The notes below the pieces were generated by a model, which had not been told where the DNA came from, ran no database searches, and saw nothing but the letters and a program-made list of their open reading frames with translations. From JABMPJ01 sp964345005 (lineage in GTDB: Bacteria; Verrucomicrobiota; Kiritimatiellia; UBA8416; JABMPJ01): a stretch of 11,020 nucleotides of DNA. The translations under genes were made by a program, and so were the position numbers. Of this stretch, positions 1 to 6,332 are shown in pieces. The DNA lies in assembly GCA_964345005.1 (NCBI GenBank), contig CAYFPQ010000090.1:1-11020 (forward strand), written 5' to 3'. Each line of letters begins with the position of its first letter. The first letter of the stretch is position 1.

Positions 1-31
1 CTTCAATGTTATTGCATTGGCACCTCCAATT

Positions 32-114
32 ACTCAACCATGCCCGGCGTACACCTTATCGCTGAAAGCCGCGCGATGCGCGTCTCCCAGCGAAAGGTCA
101 GAATGACGTTGGCA
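32..114 (+). other. attC site (partial consensus), left edge of array
   Basis: Imperfect palindrome closing in a core GTTGGCA at 108-114. The arms pair around a GCGCGATGCGCG centre (71-82): ACCTTATCGCTGAAAGC on the left against the reverse complement of CCAGCGAAAGGT on the right. The left simple site is degenerate, either ACTCAAC (32-38) or GCCCGGC (42-48), so the left limit is uncertain. Bases 60-82 are identical to the matching part of the attC at 7699-7776. It ends the cassette lying off the left edge; bases 1-31 hold nothing recognisable. Confidence 0.65.
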
Positions 115-135
115 GATGAAGAAAGGAGATATCAG

Positions 136-300
136 ATGCCCATCACGAAGAAACAACGCGTAGGCATTGTCATCAGTGTCCTCTGGGTGATCGTCTCAGT
201 CGTCTTGGCAGACGGGGACGCGGCTGCGGGCCTTTTCCTGGCCGGCGTTCCTCTCGGGATCGCATGGGGGATCTGGTGGATTCGCAGAGCCAAGTCATGA
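136..300 (+). CDS. Small two-helix membrane protein (54 aa), unknown function
   Basis: First gene of the cassette that begins at the attC core at 108. The ATG at 136 is chosen over an in-frame ATG at 40 because a strong Shine-Dalgarno (AAAGGAGA, about 123-130) precedes it and the upstream ATG lies inside the attC palindrome. The protein has a basic N-terminus (KKQR), a hydrophobic helix at about residues 9-24, a short acidic turn (DGDAA), a second hydrophobic helix at about 29-47, and a basic RRAKS tail. This suggests a helical hairpin in the inner membrane with both ends inside. I do not recognise the family. It is followed after 47 bp by another gene with its own ribosome site, so the two may be co-transcribed. 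No private promoter fits between attC and gene. Confidence 0.7.
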   Translation: MPITKKQRVGIVISVLWVIVSVVLADGDAAAGLFLAGVPLGIAWGIWWIRRAKS

Positions 301-347
301 GAGCTGCCGAGCTCCGCATGACACACGGTAAGTACAGGAGGTGACAC

Positions 348-791
348 ATGGGACTCTTCTTTCGCAACTTCCTCACGAAGAAACGATTCCCGCTCGACGG
401 GATAAACCTGATGAAATACCCGATGAGTGGCATGGTGCAAGTCATGTGCACCAACTACTACAGTTTTCAGGTCACATGGGAGATCTGCAACGGCGAGCAG
501 CCGTACAAACCGGTCTACGGAGCACGCTTCGCTGTAGCCACTCGCTTTTCCGAATATGGAGACCATTGGACTAACGAGAAATTGAAGGAGAATCTCTCGT
601 TCCGAGAGATTCTCCTTATGGTGGCAGGAATCGAGCTTGGCGTTACTCCAGGAGCTTGCGAACCCGTGGACCCACGGCTTCTCGCTCCGTGGCTCCGCTC
701 ACAGAAAGAAGTAACCATACCCGAGGCAACTTGGACAACCATAAGCGCCCCCGTTAGCAAGCACAAAAGCCCTCCTGCGACGGTTCATTAG
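348..791 (+). CDS. Hypothetical protein, 147 aa
   Basis: The ATG is preceded by a very good ribosome site (AGGAGGTGA, about 337-345). The protein is probably soluble. It has a basic N-terminus (FFRNFLTKKRF), an aromatic central part (TNYYSFQVTWEI), and a hydrophobic helix around residues 86-97 (ILLMVAGIELGV). The C-terminal 25 residues are low in structure and rich in Thr, Ser, Pro and Lys. I do not recognise a family or active-site motif. It is the second gene of the first cassette and lies just before the IS-interrupted attC. The tail could be native, or could reflect an altered 3' end; the sequence alone does not decide this. Confidence 0.65.
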   Translation: MGLFFRNFLTKKRFPLDGINLMKYPMSGMVQVMCTNYYSFQVTWEICNGEQPYKPVYGARFAVATRFSEYGDHWTNEKLKENLSFREILLMVAGIELGVTPGACEPVDPRLLAPWLRSQKEVTIPEATWTTISAPVSKHKSPPATVH

Positions 792-871
792 AATCGCCGT
801 TTCCGAACCGGTAGGTTCGGCTCCGTCTTCGTTTCATTTGCCAGGTTCAGGATCTGCGTTTGGCAGATCCA
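792..871. other. Non-coding 3' tail of first cassette with two hairpins
   Basis: No credible gene. One hairpin is CCGAACC/GGTTCGG with a GGTA loop (805-822). A second has an 8-bp stem, GGATCTGC/GCAGATCC, at about 850-870. The second competes with an alternative pairing of GTTTGGC (859-865) with GCCAAAC (872-878). There is no run of T after either stem, so a classical terminator is not supported. Confidence 0.4.
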
Positions 872-884
872 GCCAAACAACCAT
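872..884 (+). other. Left fragment of an IS-split attC
   Basis: GCCAAACAACCAT fits an attC left simple site plus spacer. Joined to the sequence that resumes at 2505, it gives a site that aligns with the intact attC at 10399-10473, where the same stretch reads GGCCAACAACAG before GCTGCTCACG. The trinucleotide CAT occurs at both junctions (882-884 and 2502-2504), so the exact cut is ambiguous by 3 bp. Confidence 0.55.
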
Positions 885-1293
885 CTTGGTTCGTCGGGAA
901 CATCCTGTTGGTCTCAGGAGTCCGTAAGTCGCACAGTGGACACTCCAGAAACTCTTTCGGTCTACCCTGATGCTACCTATTCATGAGCGCAGGTTCTCGC
1001 TTCTCGGAGGCCTGTGGCCAATAGTCCACGGTCCAGTTTATGTCGGGCCTGCACCAGGGGCGGATACCTCCTCTGCCGGTTCAATAAGTTGTGAGCGGTG
1101 ACGGCGATGTCCATTCATCAGCCCTGGCTATGCAGACCGACCGGCCGCGAAGCCGGCCGGCTGCCCAAGCAAGCCGAATGGAGTCGCGCAGATTGGAGGT
1201 CTGAGTGCGCCCCAGATTGTACGGTCTCACTATCGCCGGGCTTTTCATCTTGTCCAGTTGGGTCTCTTGGTTTTCGCCGCCACCGCAGAGTGT
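885..1293 (-). ncRNA. Candidate guide (bridge/seek) RNA region in the IS 3' non-coding end
   Basis: This 409-nt stretch follows the transposase stop and has no convincing gene. On the minus strand a 55-codon reading frame (MKSPAIVRPYNLG...) runs through part of it, with no family resemblance. Structure is visible: a stem CCGGC/GCCGG at 1141-1156 and an AGCCAGGGCT self-complement near 1120-1129. Minus-strand CGCTCAC (plus-strand GTGAGCG, near 1091-1097) shares GCTCAC with the split target attC (2508-2513), as a guide loop might. Position matches where IS1111-type elements encode their guide RNA; the RNA itself is inferred. Confidence 0.35.
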
Positions 1294-2349
1294 CTAGAGT
1301 CCTTTCGCAAACAATGTTGGATCGAATCCCTTGCCATGCTTCAGCATGAAGTAGACCGAGCGGGCGATCTTGTTGGCCAGGATCGCATTAACCACCGGCT
1401 TGGGGCTGTGAGCCTCCAGCTTCTTTCCGTAGGCCTTCAGATCGGCATTGCTGCGTTTGCCGATCACCGCGGCCTCCCCAAATGCCCAGCGCAGATACGG
1501 GTTCCCGAGCTTGGCGCCGCGCAGGCCTTTGATCTTACCGGCGGAGGAGACCGAGCCCTTAACCAGGCGACAGTAGCTGCAGAAGTCCTGTACCCGTGGA
1601 AACCGATCGACCGAGTCCATTTCGTAGAGAATGGTCAGCGCCAGGATGTCGCCGATCCCCGGGATGGTCTGCAGGAGAGCGAAGTCCCTCCCCTGCTTCT
1701 GTTTGGTTTCCTTGAGAATGGCGCGCTCCAGTCGGTCGATGATCTTGTCGTATTCCTTGATCAGGTACATGTCGGCTTCTGCTGATAGCTTGCGCATGGG
1801 CTCATCGAAGCGAGGCCTGAGTTGCTCGAACCAGCGCTCCCTGATGCGGTGCTGGCACCGCTTGACCGGCTGCTGCCCCTGCACCAGGGGCATACAGGTC
1901 AGATGATGCATCAGCTCGGATCGTTTCCACACGAAGCTGGTGCGTCGACGCAGGAGGTCCCGGGTGGATCGCTTCTCCATGGGATAGACGTAGGCCGGAG
2001 GGATCAGGTTGCTGCGCAGCAGGTGTGCGAGCTTCTCCGAATCGATCCGGTCGTTCTTGTTCTTGCCGCCATGAATGGCTTTAACGTAGAGGGCATGGGC
2101 CAGGATGAAGGTCAGCCCCTCTTCGCTGCACTTGTCGGCCAGCCAGTACCAGTTGAACGTGCATTCGGCACAGACGGTCAGATCATGCCGGTACGGCTTG
2201 ATCCGACTGAGAAAATAGTCCCAGTCGTTGCCCTTGATATTCGTATGGACCAGCTTATTCCCTTCCCGGTCCATGACACAGATGTACATCTGCCTTGAGT
2301 GCAGATCGATCCCACAGTTATACTCAGTCGTCGTTCGATAGAACTTCAT
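1294..2349 (-). CDS. IS110/IS1111-family DEDD transposase (351 aa)
   Basis: RNA-guided DEDD recombinase of the IS110 family. The N-terminal RuvC-like domain shows the acidic set: D15 (CGIDLHSRQ), E62 (VCAECTF), D100 and D103 (KNDRID). A helical linker follows at about 145-220. The C-terminal Tnp_20 domain starts at TIPGIGDILALTIL (about 228-241) and carries the serine region GSVSSAGK (265-272), where the nucleophilic Ser is expected, then NPYLRW. The protein looks full length. The ATG at 2349 is supported by an upstream GAGGAG. It is transcribed against the cassettes. Nothing suggests inactivation. Confidence 0.9.
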   Translation of the reverse strand: MKFYRTTTEYNCGIDLHSRQMYICVMDREGNKLVHTNIKGNDWDYFLSRIKPYRHDLTVCAECTFNWYWLADKCSEEGLTFILAHALYVKAIHGGKNKNDRIDSEKLAHLLRSNLIPPAYVYPMEKRSTRDLLRRRTSFVWKRSELMHHLTCMPLVQGQQPVKRCQHRIRERWFEQLRPRFDEPMRKLSAEADMYLIKEYDKIIDRLERAILKETKQKQGRDFALLQTIPGIGDILALTILYEMDSVDRFPRVQDFCSYCRLVKGSVSSAGKIKGLRGAKLGNPYLRWAFGEAAVIGKRSNADLKAYGKKLEAHSPKPVVNAILANKIARSVYFMLKHGKGFDPTLFAKGL

Positions 2350-2504
2350 TGTGAGGCTCCTCTCTCATGTTTTGGTTACGCTGTGATTTTGGACGACCAC
2401 TACGAATTGATTCTGGGCGGGGAGCCTCCTTTCAATACCGCCCCGCCGGGCCAAGGGTAACACGTTAAAGGTTCTGGTCGAGCGCTTGAGGAGAGTTTCA
2501 TCAT
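2350..2504 (-). other. 5' non-coding end of the first IS
   Basis: About 155 nt upstream of the transposase. It contains a G/C stem, GGCGGGG/CCCCGCC (2416-2422 with 2441-2447), and the transposase ribosome site next to the start codon. No coding sequence is visible. It is too short to match the long guide-RNA end of the IS110 subgroup, which supports the 3' side as the guide-RNA end. Confidence 0.4.
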
Positions 2505-2567
2505 GCTGCTCACGTATTTTCAATAGCCGCAAGCGGCCATTGAAAAACGGAGAGCACAGCGTTCTGT
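2505..2567 (+). other. Right fragment of an IS-split attC
   Basis: Carries most of an attC palindrome: GCTGCTCACGTATTTTC and AGCCGC on the left arm, GCGGC-CATTGAAAAACGG on the right arm, closing in a GCGTTCTGT core (GTTCTGT 2561-2567). It is near-identical to the intact attC at 10399-10473, sharing GCTGCTCACGTATTT and TTGAAAAACGGAGAGC, but its own left simple site is missing and is found at 872-878 on the other side of the IS. Confidence 0.7.
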
Positions 2568-2588
2568 GCAGAGAAGAAAGGAAACCGA

Positions 2589-4118
2589 ATGACTGAACGA
2601 ATCAAGTGCTTACAGTGCGGATCGGCACAGATCAGGAGGACATTCCTTGGCGGAACGGGTGGTGGCATATCCCTGATCATTGTCAGCTTCCTCATCATGG
2701 GGTGGTGTTACGGCGTGGTCTATGAACGTGGTGGCACCAGCGATCTGATTGGTATTCCGCTATGTCTTGTCTGCTTTTTCGGTGGGTTCTGGGCGTTTAG
2801 ATCGGCTCCCCATAAGTGCGTGCACTGTGGCGAGCCATACTTCGGCAAGGCGATGGACCTTCAAAGGCTGATTCGCCGCAAGAGAGCGCTTGCTGAGAGC
2901 ACTGCAATTGGCTTCCTGACTTTCCTCCTTTTCTGTTGGCTCGGCACGTTCCCCATCATATGGATCAGCGATTGGCTTGACGGTTTTTCGAGTTCGGCCA
3001 TTGGTGTGCTTCCCTGGTGTGGGTTGCTCATCTCGTGTGTGGTCGCAGTCGATGCATTCCGTAGTGCCTACGCCCGACGCAAATCATGCATTACCGACGC
3101 TTCTTGCTCGCAATGCAAAAAGCTGCTTCGTGACGAGAGCGAACTGGCAAACGATGGAATCTGTCCATCCTGTCTGGAACAGGAGGGACTACGTTGGATA
3201 AGAGCCGAGATAGACAGAATGGAGCAGCTGGATGTCTTTCCAAAACTTGATCCGGGTAGATACTGTGCTGTCAAGAGGCTAGTGCAGACGGGCTGGAAAG
3301 CACATAGCAGCCCAGACAATGCCGACCTCCTCCGTCATATGCTGGCCATGGCATACCGCGATGGAAGAAAGCAGGCTGCTCAGGAACTGGCGGGCATGGG
3401 TGAGTCACACTGGAAGGACCTCGTGAAGGGCGGTAGTTCCGACTTTGTACGAATAGCCAAAAGCGACGATTCTAGAGCGTTGGAGATTCTTGTTGCCGGG
3501 CTCTACAGCGGGAATATGGATGTACTCCCGGCAATCGCACGCTTTGGGTATGCCGGAACTGATCACCTGCTGGCCGCCTTGAAGGCGTCCTTAGACAAAT
3601 GGGATCGGTGCCAGATTCTGCGTGCGCTGGGACCTGAGTTGACAGAGCGAGGCTTCGGCATCCTCTCGGACATTCTGATGAAGACATCAGCTGACGAGGA
3701 CGTCAAAGTGGCTGCCGCTGCTGCGTTGGATCAAAGCGCAGACCCACGAGTTGCTCTTCTGTTCGTACAAGTTGCGAAGGATCAAGCACAGCCGTACAGC
3801 GTCAGAAAGAAAGCAGGCGATGCGCTCGCTGCACGGGGCACCCCCGTACCCCTCCGGTTCAAGCGTGAAGACTGGGACATCAGCGCCTATGTTCATGCAA
3901 TCCTACAGTGCGCTTCGGAGGGCAATACGGAGGAAGGTACCGCTCAGATTTATCGGCAGCGGGTACTGCTCAGGGAATACGGTGAAGAAATCAATCACAA
4001 GAGTGGATTCATCGGTATGCAGCAGGTCTGCCAAACCATACGGGATCAACTTGGTCCAGGTGGTCCGGCGAGAGCGCTCGAAAGCGTGTGGAGCGGAATT
4101 GGAGAATGGAGGGGTTGA
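2589..4118 (+). CDS. Membrane-anchored zinc-ribbon / HEAT-repeat protein (509 aa)
   Basis: Begins 28 bp after the attC core with an AAAGGAAA ribosome site. Visible layout: CxxC at residues 7-10; two hydrophobic segments at about 25-42 and 53-70; CxxC at 77-80 (CVHCGEPYFG); two more hydrophobic segments at about 104-127 and 138-156; a clear CxxC...CxxC zinc ribbon at 173-195 (CSQC...CPSC). A cytoplasmic helical part follows from about 200, with HEAT/armadillo-like repeats at about 325-420 (DVKVAAAAAL, SVRKKAGDALAARG). The two early CxxC pairs could form one zinc site at the membrane face. No enzyme motif is seen, so a scaffold or sensor role is possible but not shown. I do not recognise a named family with this combination. 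As a long cassette gene it is unusual, since most cassette genes are short. Confidence 0.8.
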   Translation: MTERIKCLQCGSAQIRRTFLGGTGGGISLIIVSFLIMGWCYGVVYERGGTSDLIGIPLCLVCFFGGFWAFRSAPHKCVHCGEPYFGKAMDLQRLIRRKRALAESTAIGFLTFLLFCWLGTFPIIWISDWLDGFSSSAIGVLPWCGLLISCVVAVDAFRSAYARRKSCITDASCSQCKKLLRDESELANDGICPSCLEQEGLRWIRAEIDRMEQLDVFPKLDPGRYCAVKRLVQTGWKAHSSPDNADLLRHMLAMAYRDGRKQAAQELAGMGESHWKDLVKGGSSDFVRIAKSDDSRALEILVAGLYSGNMDVLPAIARFGYAGTDHLLAALKASLDKWDRCQILRALGPELTERGFGILSDILMKTSADEDVKVAAAAALDQSADPRVALLFVQVAKDQAQPYSVRKKAGDALAARGTPVPLRFKREDWDISAYVHAILQCASEGNTEEGTAQIYRQRVLLREYGEEINHKSGFIGMQQVCQTIRDQLGPGGPARALESVWSGIGEWRG

Positions 4119-4147
4119 GGATACCTGAATGCCAAAGAGAAGTTTGC

Positions 4148-4268
4148 ATGAATCGCGGGCACGAAGTGTGTCCACTACCCGCCGCTGACCAAAGAGATCC
4201 GGAGCACAGAACAACGCCCTGCAGAGTGTCTGCATTGGGTCAACGGAGAATCTCAAGAAAGATTCTAA
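4148..4268 (+). pseudogene. Frameshifted small Cys/His protein
   Basis: An ATG at 4148 with an AAAGAGAAG ribosome site starts MNRG. After a one-base shift near 4160, frame 4161-4268 reads TKCVHYPPLTKEIRSTEQRP then AECLHWVNG and ends at TAA. The CxHY...CLHW pattern looks like a real small metal-binding protein of about 39 residues, but neither single frame gives it whole: the ATG frame runs on as basic, unstructured sequence to 4345, and the good frame has no start codon. Either a one-base insertion has broken it, or there is a sequence error. It would be the second gene of the HEAT-protein cassette. Confidence 0.4.
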
Positions 4269-4422
4269 GGCAGAGAAGTGAGGTGCCCTGCATGAGCAGA
4301 GATCTTGCGTCGTTGAACGACAAGCGTGAAGGTGCTCAGGAATGAATTCGGGCGGTCATGTCCGTCGGTTAAGACAGCTGAGCCTGCACTCCACACACTG
4401 GTAAACGGAGGCAATACCCACA
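4269..4422. other. Stretch with no clear gene before the second IS
   Basis: No convincing coding sequence on either strand. Small palindromes occur: AGAATCT/AGATTCT just upstream at 4247-4266, and GTCGTT/AACGAC near 4309-4321. AAC-containing motifs (GTTGAAC near 4312, GGTAAAC near 4400) could be what remains of an attC left arm, but none pairs well enough to call. Confidence 0.3.
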
Positions 4423-4432
4423 CATGGGGCAT

Positions 4433-4571
4433 GTCAAAGTGTCAAATGAGTGGAAGTCCGCTGAGCGGAAAAGAGCGGGTCAGCCGTTGGTATTCTGCAG
4501 TGAGTCACTCCATATAGGATGAAACGGTACGCTCGCACCACCCGGCTGCCCGCCCGATCTTCATTGTCTGA
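4433..4571. other. Non-coding 3' end of the second IS
   Basis: Lies between the inverted repeat and the transposase stop. It contains a short stem TCCGC-TGA-GCGGA near 4457-4470 and GCCGTTGG near 4482, but the arms beyond the stem do not pair, so it is not called an attC. No gene is supported. Confidence 0.3.
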
Positions 4572-6035
4572 TTACTTCCGTCCAGTTTGGGGCGATTTGA
4601 TGCTCAACTCTATGTCATATAGCTCCTGTACCATGTCGCGCCACTGGCGCAGCGGCGCCCCTTCAGCGACGGCCTCAAGAATGGCGCCACGATCACGCCA
4701 CTTGACCAGCACCTTCGGCCACATCGTCACATAGTAGTCGCGGATCTGATCGCGCGTTCCCCCCTGGTGCAGGGATGGCGGCAGGTAGAATGTCTGATGG
4801 TCGATCATGTGCAGGCTCACGCGCAGCAGGTGCTGGGCCATACGCGTACGGGCATCGCGCCCCATGGCCTTGTCGAGTTGATAGGCCTCGCGTACCTCGG
4901 GATGTCCATACTGTGAGAGCGTGACCGCTCCGGACATCAGGATCTGCTTCAGAAAGGCTGAACAGCCCTTGCTGCGGTGGCCGATGACCGCCGGTCTGTT
5001 TGGCCCGCCGGACTGCTTCAAGCGCGGCACGAGACCACCCAGGGCCGCCATGCTATGCACGTTGCGCCGGCGGATTGGATCGCCGAGCTCAGCATAAAGC
5101 GCGGGCGCCCAGCGCAGGCCCAGGCCCGGCATCGTGGTCAGTATCGCGCCCGGTGTGCGGGCGAGCTGCTTGGCGATATCTGAGTCCATCCCATGCAGGC
5201 TCGCAGTGGTGAGGCGGTAGATGGCCAGCTCTTCGGCCAGAGAGCGCTGTAGGGCCGGTATCATGGCCTCGGACGGAGGTAGGGCTGTCTCTGCCAGGGC
5301 CTTGAGCTTTGACACCACTCCTTCGGGATCTCCCACGGTGAACTCACGAAGTTTACGAATGAGGGCTGGCTTTTGACGCGCATGAACTTCCGCCGCGCTG
5401 AAACGTTCCTCCATCAGCCACAGAGATGCCCGACTGAACGGTGTAATGCCGGAGGTTTCCTGGGCAAGAAAGCCGGGAAAGAGCTCGTCAACAATGCGAT
5501 ACATGCGATGGGCCGAGCCGGAATGAGCCTTGAGAATAGCACCGCGCTGACGGCGCAAGCGCTTCAACCCGTGAACCGCTTCGGTGGCCGCGCCAATGGT
5601 TCGTCCCTTCATCTTAATCATCATGCCGGCGACACCGACCGTGTCGATCAGGTCCGTACTGGCCTTACTGTTCTCGCGTTCGTCTTTGGCCTGCTTTGTA
5701 TTGATGCCCACAACCAGGAAACCACGCGAGACCAGGGCATGAATGAAATTAAAGGCATAGGATCCGCAATCCTCCCCACCATAGAAGACGTGCTCATGCT
5801 TGATCTTGTGCTTGCGGCACAGCCCGGCAACGACCCCAAGCAGATAGTCGAGACCAGCCCTGTTGTTCTCCACGTTGAATACGCCATGCAGTTGCCGGCC
5901 GCTGCCATCACAGACCACCGCTGTGTGGGTCTTCTTGGCGTAGTCAAAGGCCACGCACATGACCTTCGTCGCCAGTCCGGCTCTTTCAAACAATGCCTCG
6001 ACATCCGGGTTCCGTTTTCTGAATATGCTCCGCAT
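4572..6035 (-). CDS. IS110-family DEDD transposase (487 aa)
   Basis: The start at 6035 is chosen because AAAGGAGG lies just upstream; an in-frame ATG 22 codons earlier has no such site. RuvC-like catalytic residues: D31 (CVAFDYAKK), E88 (YGGEDCG), D128 and D131 (STDLIDT). The C-terminal Tnp_20 domain begins at MPGLGLRWAPALYAELGD (about 302-319) and has the serine motif LVPRLKQSGG with S342, then KGCSAFLKQIL. About 110 residues extend past this (to SIKSPQTGRK), making it longer than a typical IS110 transposase. It is only distantly similar to the other transposase in the window, so the two IS elements are independent arrivals. No internal stops; likely active. Confidence 0.9.
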   Translation of the reverse strand: MRSIFRKRNPDVEALFERAGLATKVMCVAFDYAKKTHTAVVCDGSGRQLHGVFNVENNRAGLDYLLGVVAGLCRKHKIKHEHVFYGGEDCGSYAFNFIHALVSRGFLVVGINTKQAKDERENSKASTDLIDTVGVAGMMIKMKGRTIGAATEAVHGLKRLRRQRGAILKAHSGSAHRMYRIVDELFPGFLAQETSGITPFSRASLWLMEERFSAAEVHARQKPALIRKLREFTVGDPEGVVSKLKALAETALPPSEAMIPALQRSLAEELAIYRLTTASLHGMDSDIAKQLARTPGAILTTMPGLGLRWAPALYAELGDPIRRRNVHSMAALGGLVPRLKQSGGPNRPAVIGHRSKGCSAFLKQILMSGAVTLSQYGHPEVREAYQLDKAMGRDARTRMAQHLLRVSLHMIDHQTFYLPPSLHQGGTRDQIRDYYVTMWPKVLVKWRDRGAILEAVAEGAPLRQWRDMVQELYDIELSIKSPQTGRK

Positions 6036-6187
6036 GGGTGCCTCCTTTGACACAGGCTCGGATGTAAACAGCGCCCGAACTAACCTGTTGTCTCTATGCA
6101 CTCAGTGTATGTCATGCCCTCTACGGGGGTATTGACTCTTTTGACCTGCGTTGCAGGGGAGGCACTCATCTAGAATCAAAAAAATGC
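6036..6187 (-). other. 5' non-coding end of the second IS
   Basis: About 150 nt upstream of the transposase, including its AAAGGAGG ribosome site. A short GCAACGCAGG / CCTGCGTTGC self-complement is centred near 6150. In the IS110 subgroup the guide RNA is encoded on this side, so this stretch plus the hairpin next to it is a candidate for that RNA; the evidence is position only. Confidence 0.35.
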
Positions 6188-6260
6188 CCCATGGTTGAGA
6201 GAGGAACGAACAGCCACCCAGCTTGAAAGCTGGCTGTCCATTCCTCCCATCAACCATGGG
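6188..6260. repeat. Long nested inverted repeat (73 nt)
   Basis: CCCATGGTTGA (6188-6198) pairs with TCAACCATGGG (6250-6260). Inside, GAGGAA (6201-6206) pairs with TTCCTC (6241-6246), and ACAGCCA (6210-6216) with TGGCTGT (6231-6237), around CAGCTTGAAAGCTG. Three successive helices with small offsets make a strong cruciform or RNA hairpin. Its left arm overlaps the IS inverted repeat, and its right end abuts the attC arm at 6261. It may belong to the IS end (guide RNA or recognition structure) or be a separate small insertion. Confidence 0.7.
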
Positions 6261-6309
6261 AACTGACGGTACTCGCGTGGGACGCGAGCCCGTGAGGGAA
6301 GCGTTGGCC
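6261..6309 (+). other. attC site or right part of one
   Basis: AACTGACGGTACTCGCG pairs with CGCGAGCCCGTGAG across a short TGGGA loop and closes in GCGTTGGCC (core GTTGGCC 6303-6309). The left simple site is either CATCAAC (6248-6254), shared with the long hairpin, or has been displaced by the second IS. Insertion at 6260/6261 would put this IS at the same place in attC as the first one. Confidence 0.65.
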
Positions 6310-6332
6310 GTTAGAGAAAGGAACTAGAGAGC

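Larger units (their letters stand above)
885..2504 (-). mobile_element. IS110/IS1111-family insertion sequence inserted in an attC
   Basis: About 1,620 bp, defined by the two halves of an otherwise complete attC (872-884 and 2505-2567). It carries one minus-strand DEDD transposase (1294-2349), a short 5' flank (2350-2504) and a long 409-nt non-coding 3' flank (885-1293). A long non-coding end downstream of the transposase is the layout of the IS1111 subgroup, whose guide RNA (bridge RNA or seekRNA) is encoded there. An IS1111-attC subgroup that targets integron attC sites is known. The boundaries come from the attC reconstruction, not from terminal repeats, which I could not identify with confidence. 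Family assignment is firm from the transposase; the ends are inference. Confidence 0.65.
4423..6193 (-). mobile_element. Second IS110-family element (provisional limits)
   Basis: Contains one minus-strand DEDD transposase (4572-6035). A perfect 10-bp inverted repeat, CATGGGGCAT at 4423-4432 and ATGCCCCATG at 6184-6193, brackets it. This is the kind of subterminal repeat seen in the IS1111 subgroup, so the true ends would lie a few bases outside. An alternative right end is near 6260, where the attC arm sequence begins. The left end is not fixed by an attC half. It has the same orientation as the first IS, opposite to the cassettes. Confidence 0.5.

Noticed and set aside
792..865. attC ending in GCGTTTGGC at about 857-865
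   Set aside because: The CCGAACC/GGTTCGG tip is good, but the outer arms do not pair and no left simple site is found at the expected distance.
1040..1260. Minus- or plus-strand RNase P RNA remnant, suggested by GATGTCCATTCATC and GCCGGTTCAATA
   Set aside because: Only short resemblances; the stretch is too short, the conserved GAGGAAAGTCC-type start is absent, and the location fits the non-coding end of an IS.
1258..2298. Long plus-strand open frames opposite the first transposase
   Set aside because: They are antisense shadows of a well-supported IS110-family gene with no ribosome sites or family features.
948..2500. GAAACTCT at about 951 and its complement near 2491 as terminal repeats of the first IS
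   Set aside because: Only 8 bp, expected by chance between flanks of this size, and it would place the left end where no attC half is present.
4088..4345. 85-residue gene overlapping the end of the HEAT-protein gene
   Set aside because: Composition is basic and unstructured with no family signal; another frame of the same stretch gives a more protein-like Cys/His peptide.
4455..4490. attC ending in GCCGTTGG near 4482
   Set aside because: Only a 5-bp tip stem (TCCGC/GCGGA) forms; the arms outside it do not pair and the core GTTGGTA is off consensus.
1050..4773. CCTGCACCAGGGG repeated at about 1050, 1877 and (complement) 4760
   Set aside because: Short, self-complementary and mostly inside unrelated transposase codons; likely chance in GC-rich DNA.
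5373..6050. 225-codon plus-strand open frame opposite the second transposase
   Set aside because: Shadow frame of the transposase; no recognisable domain and no proper start signals.
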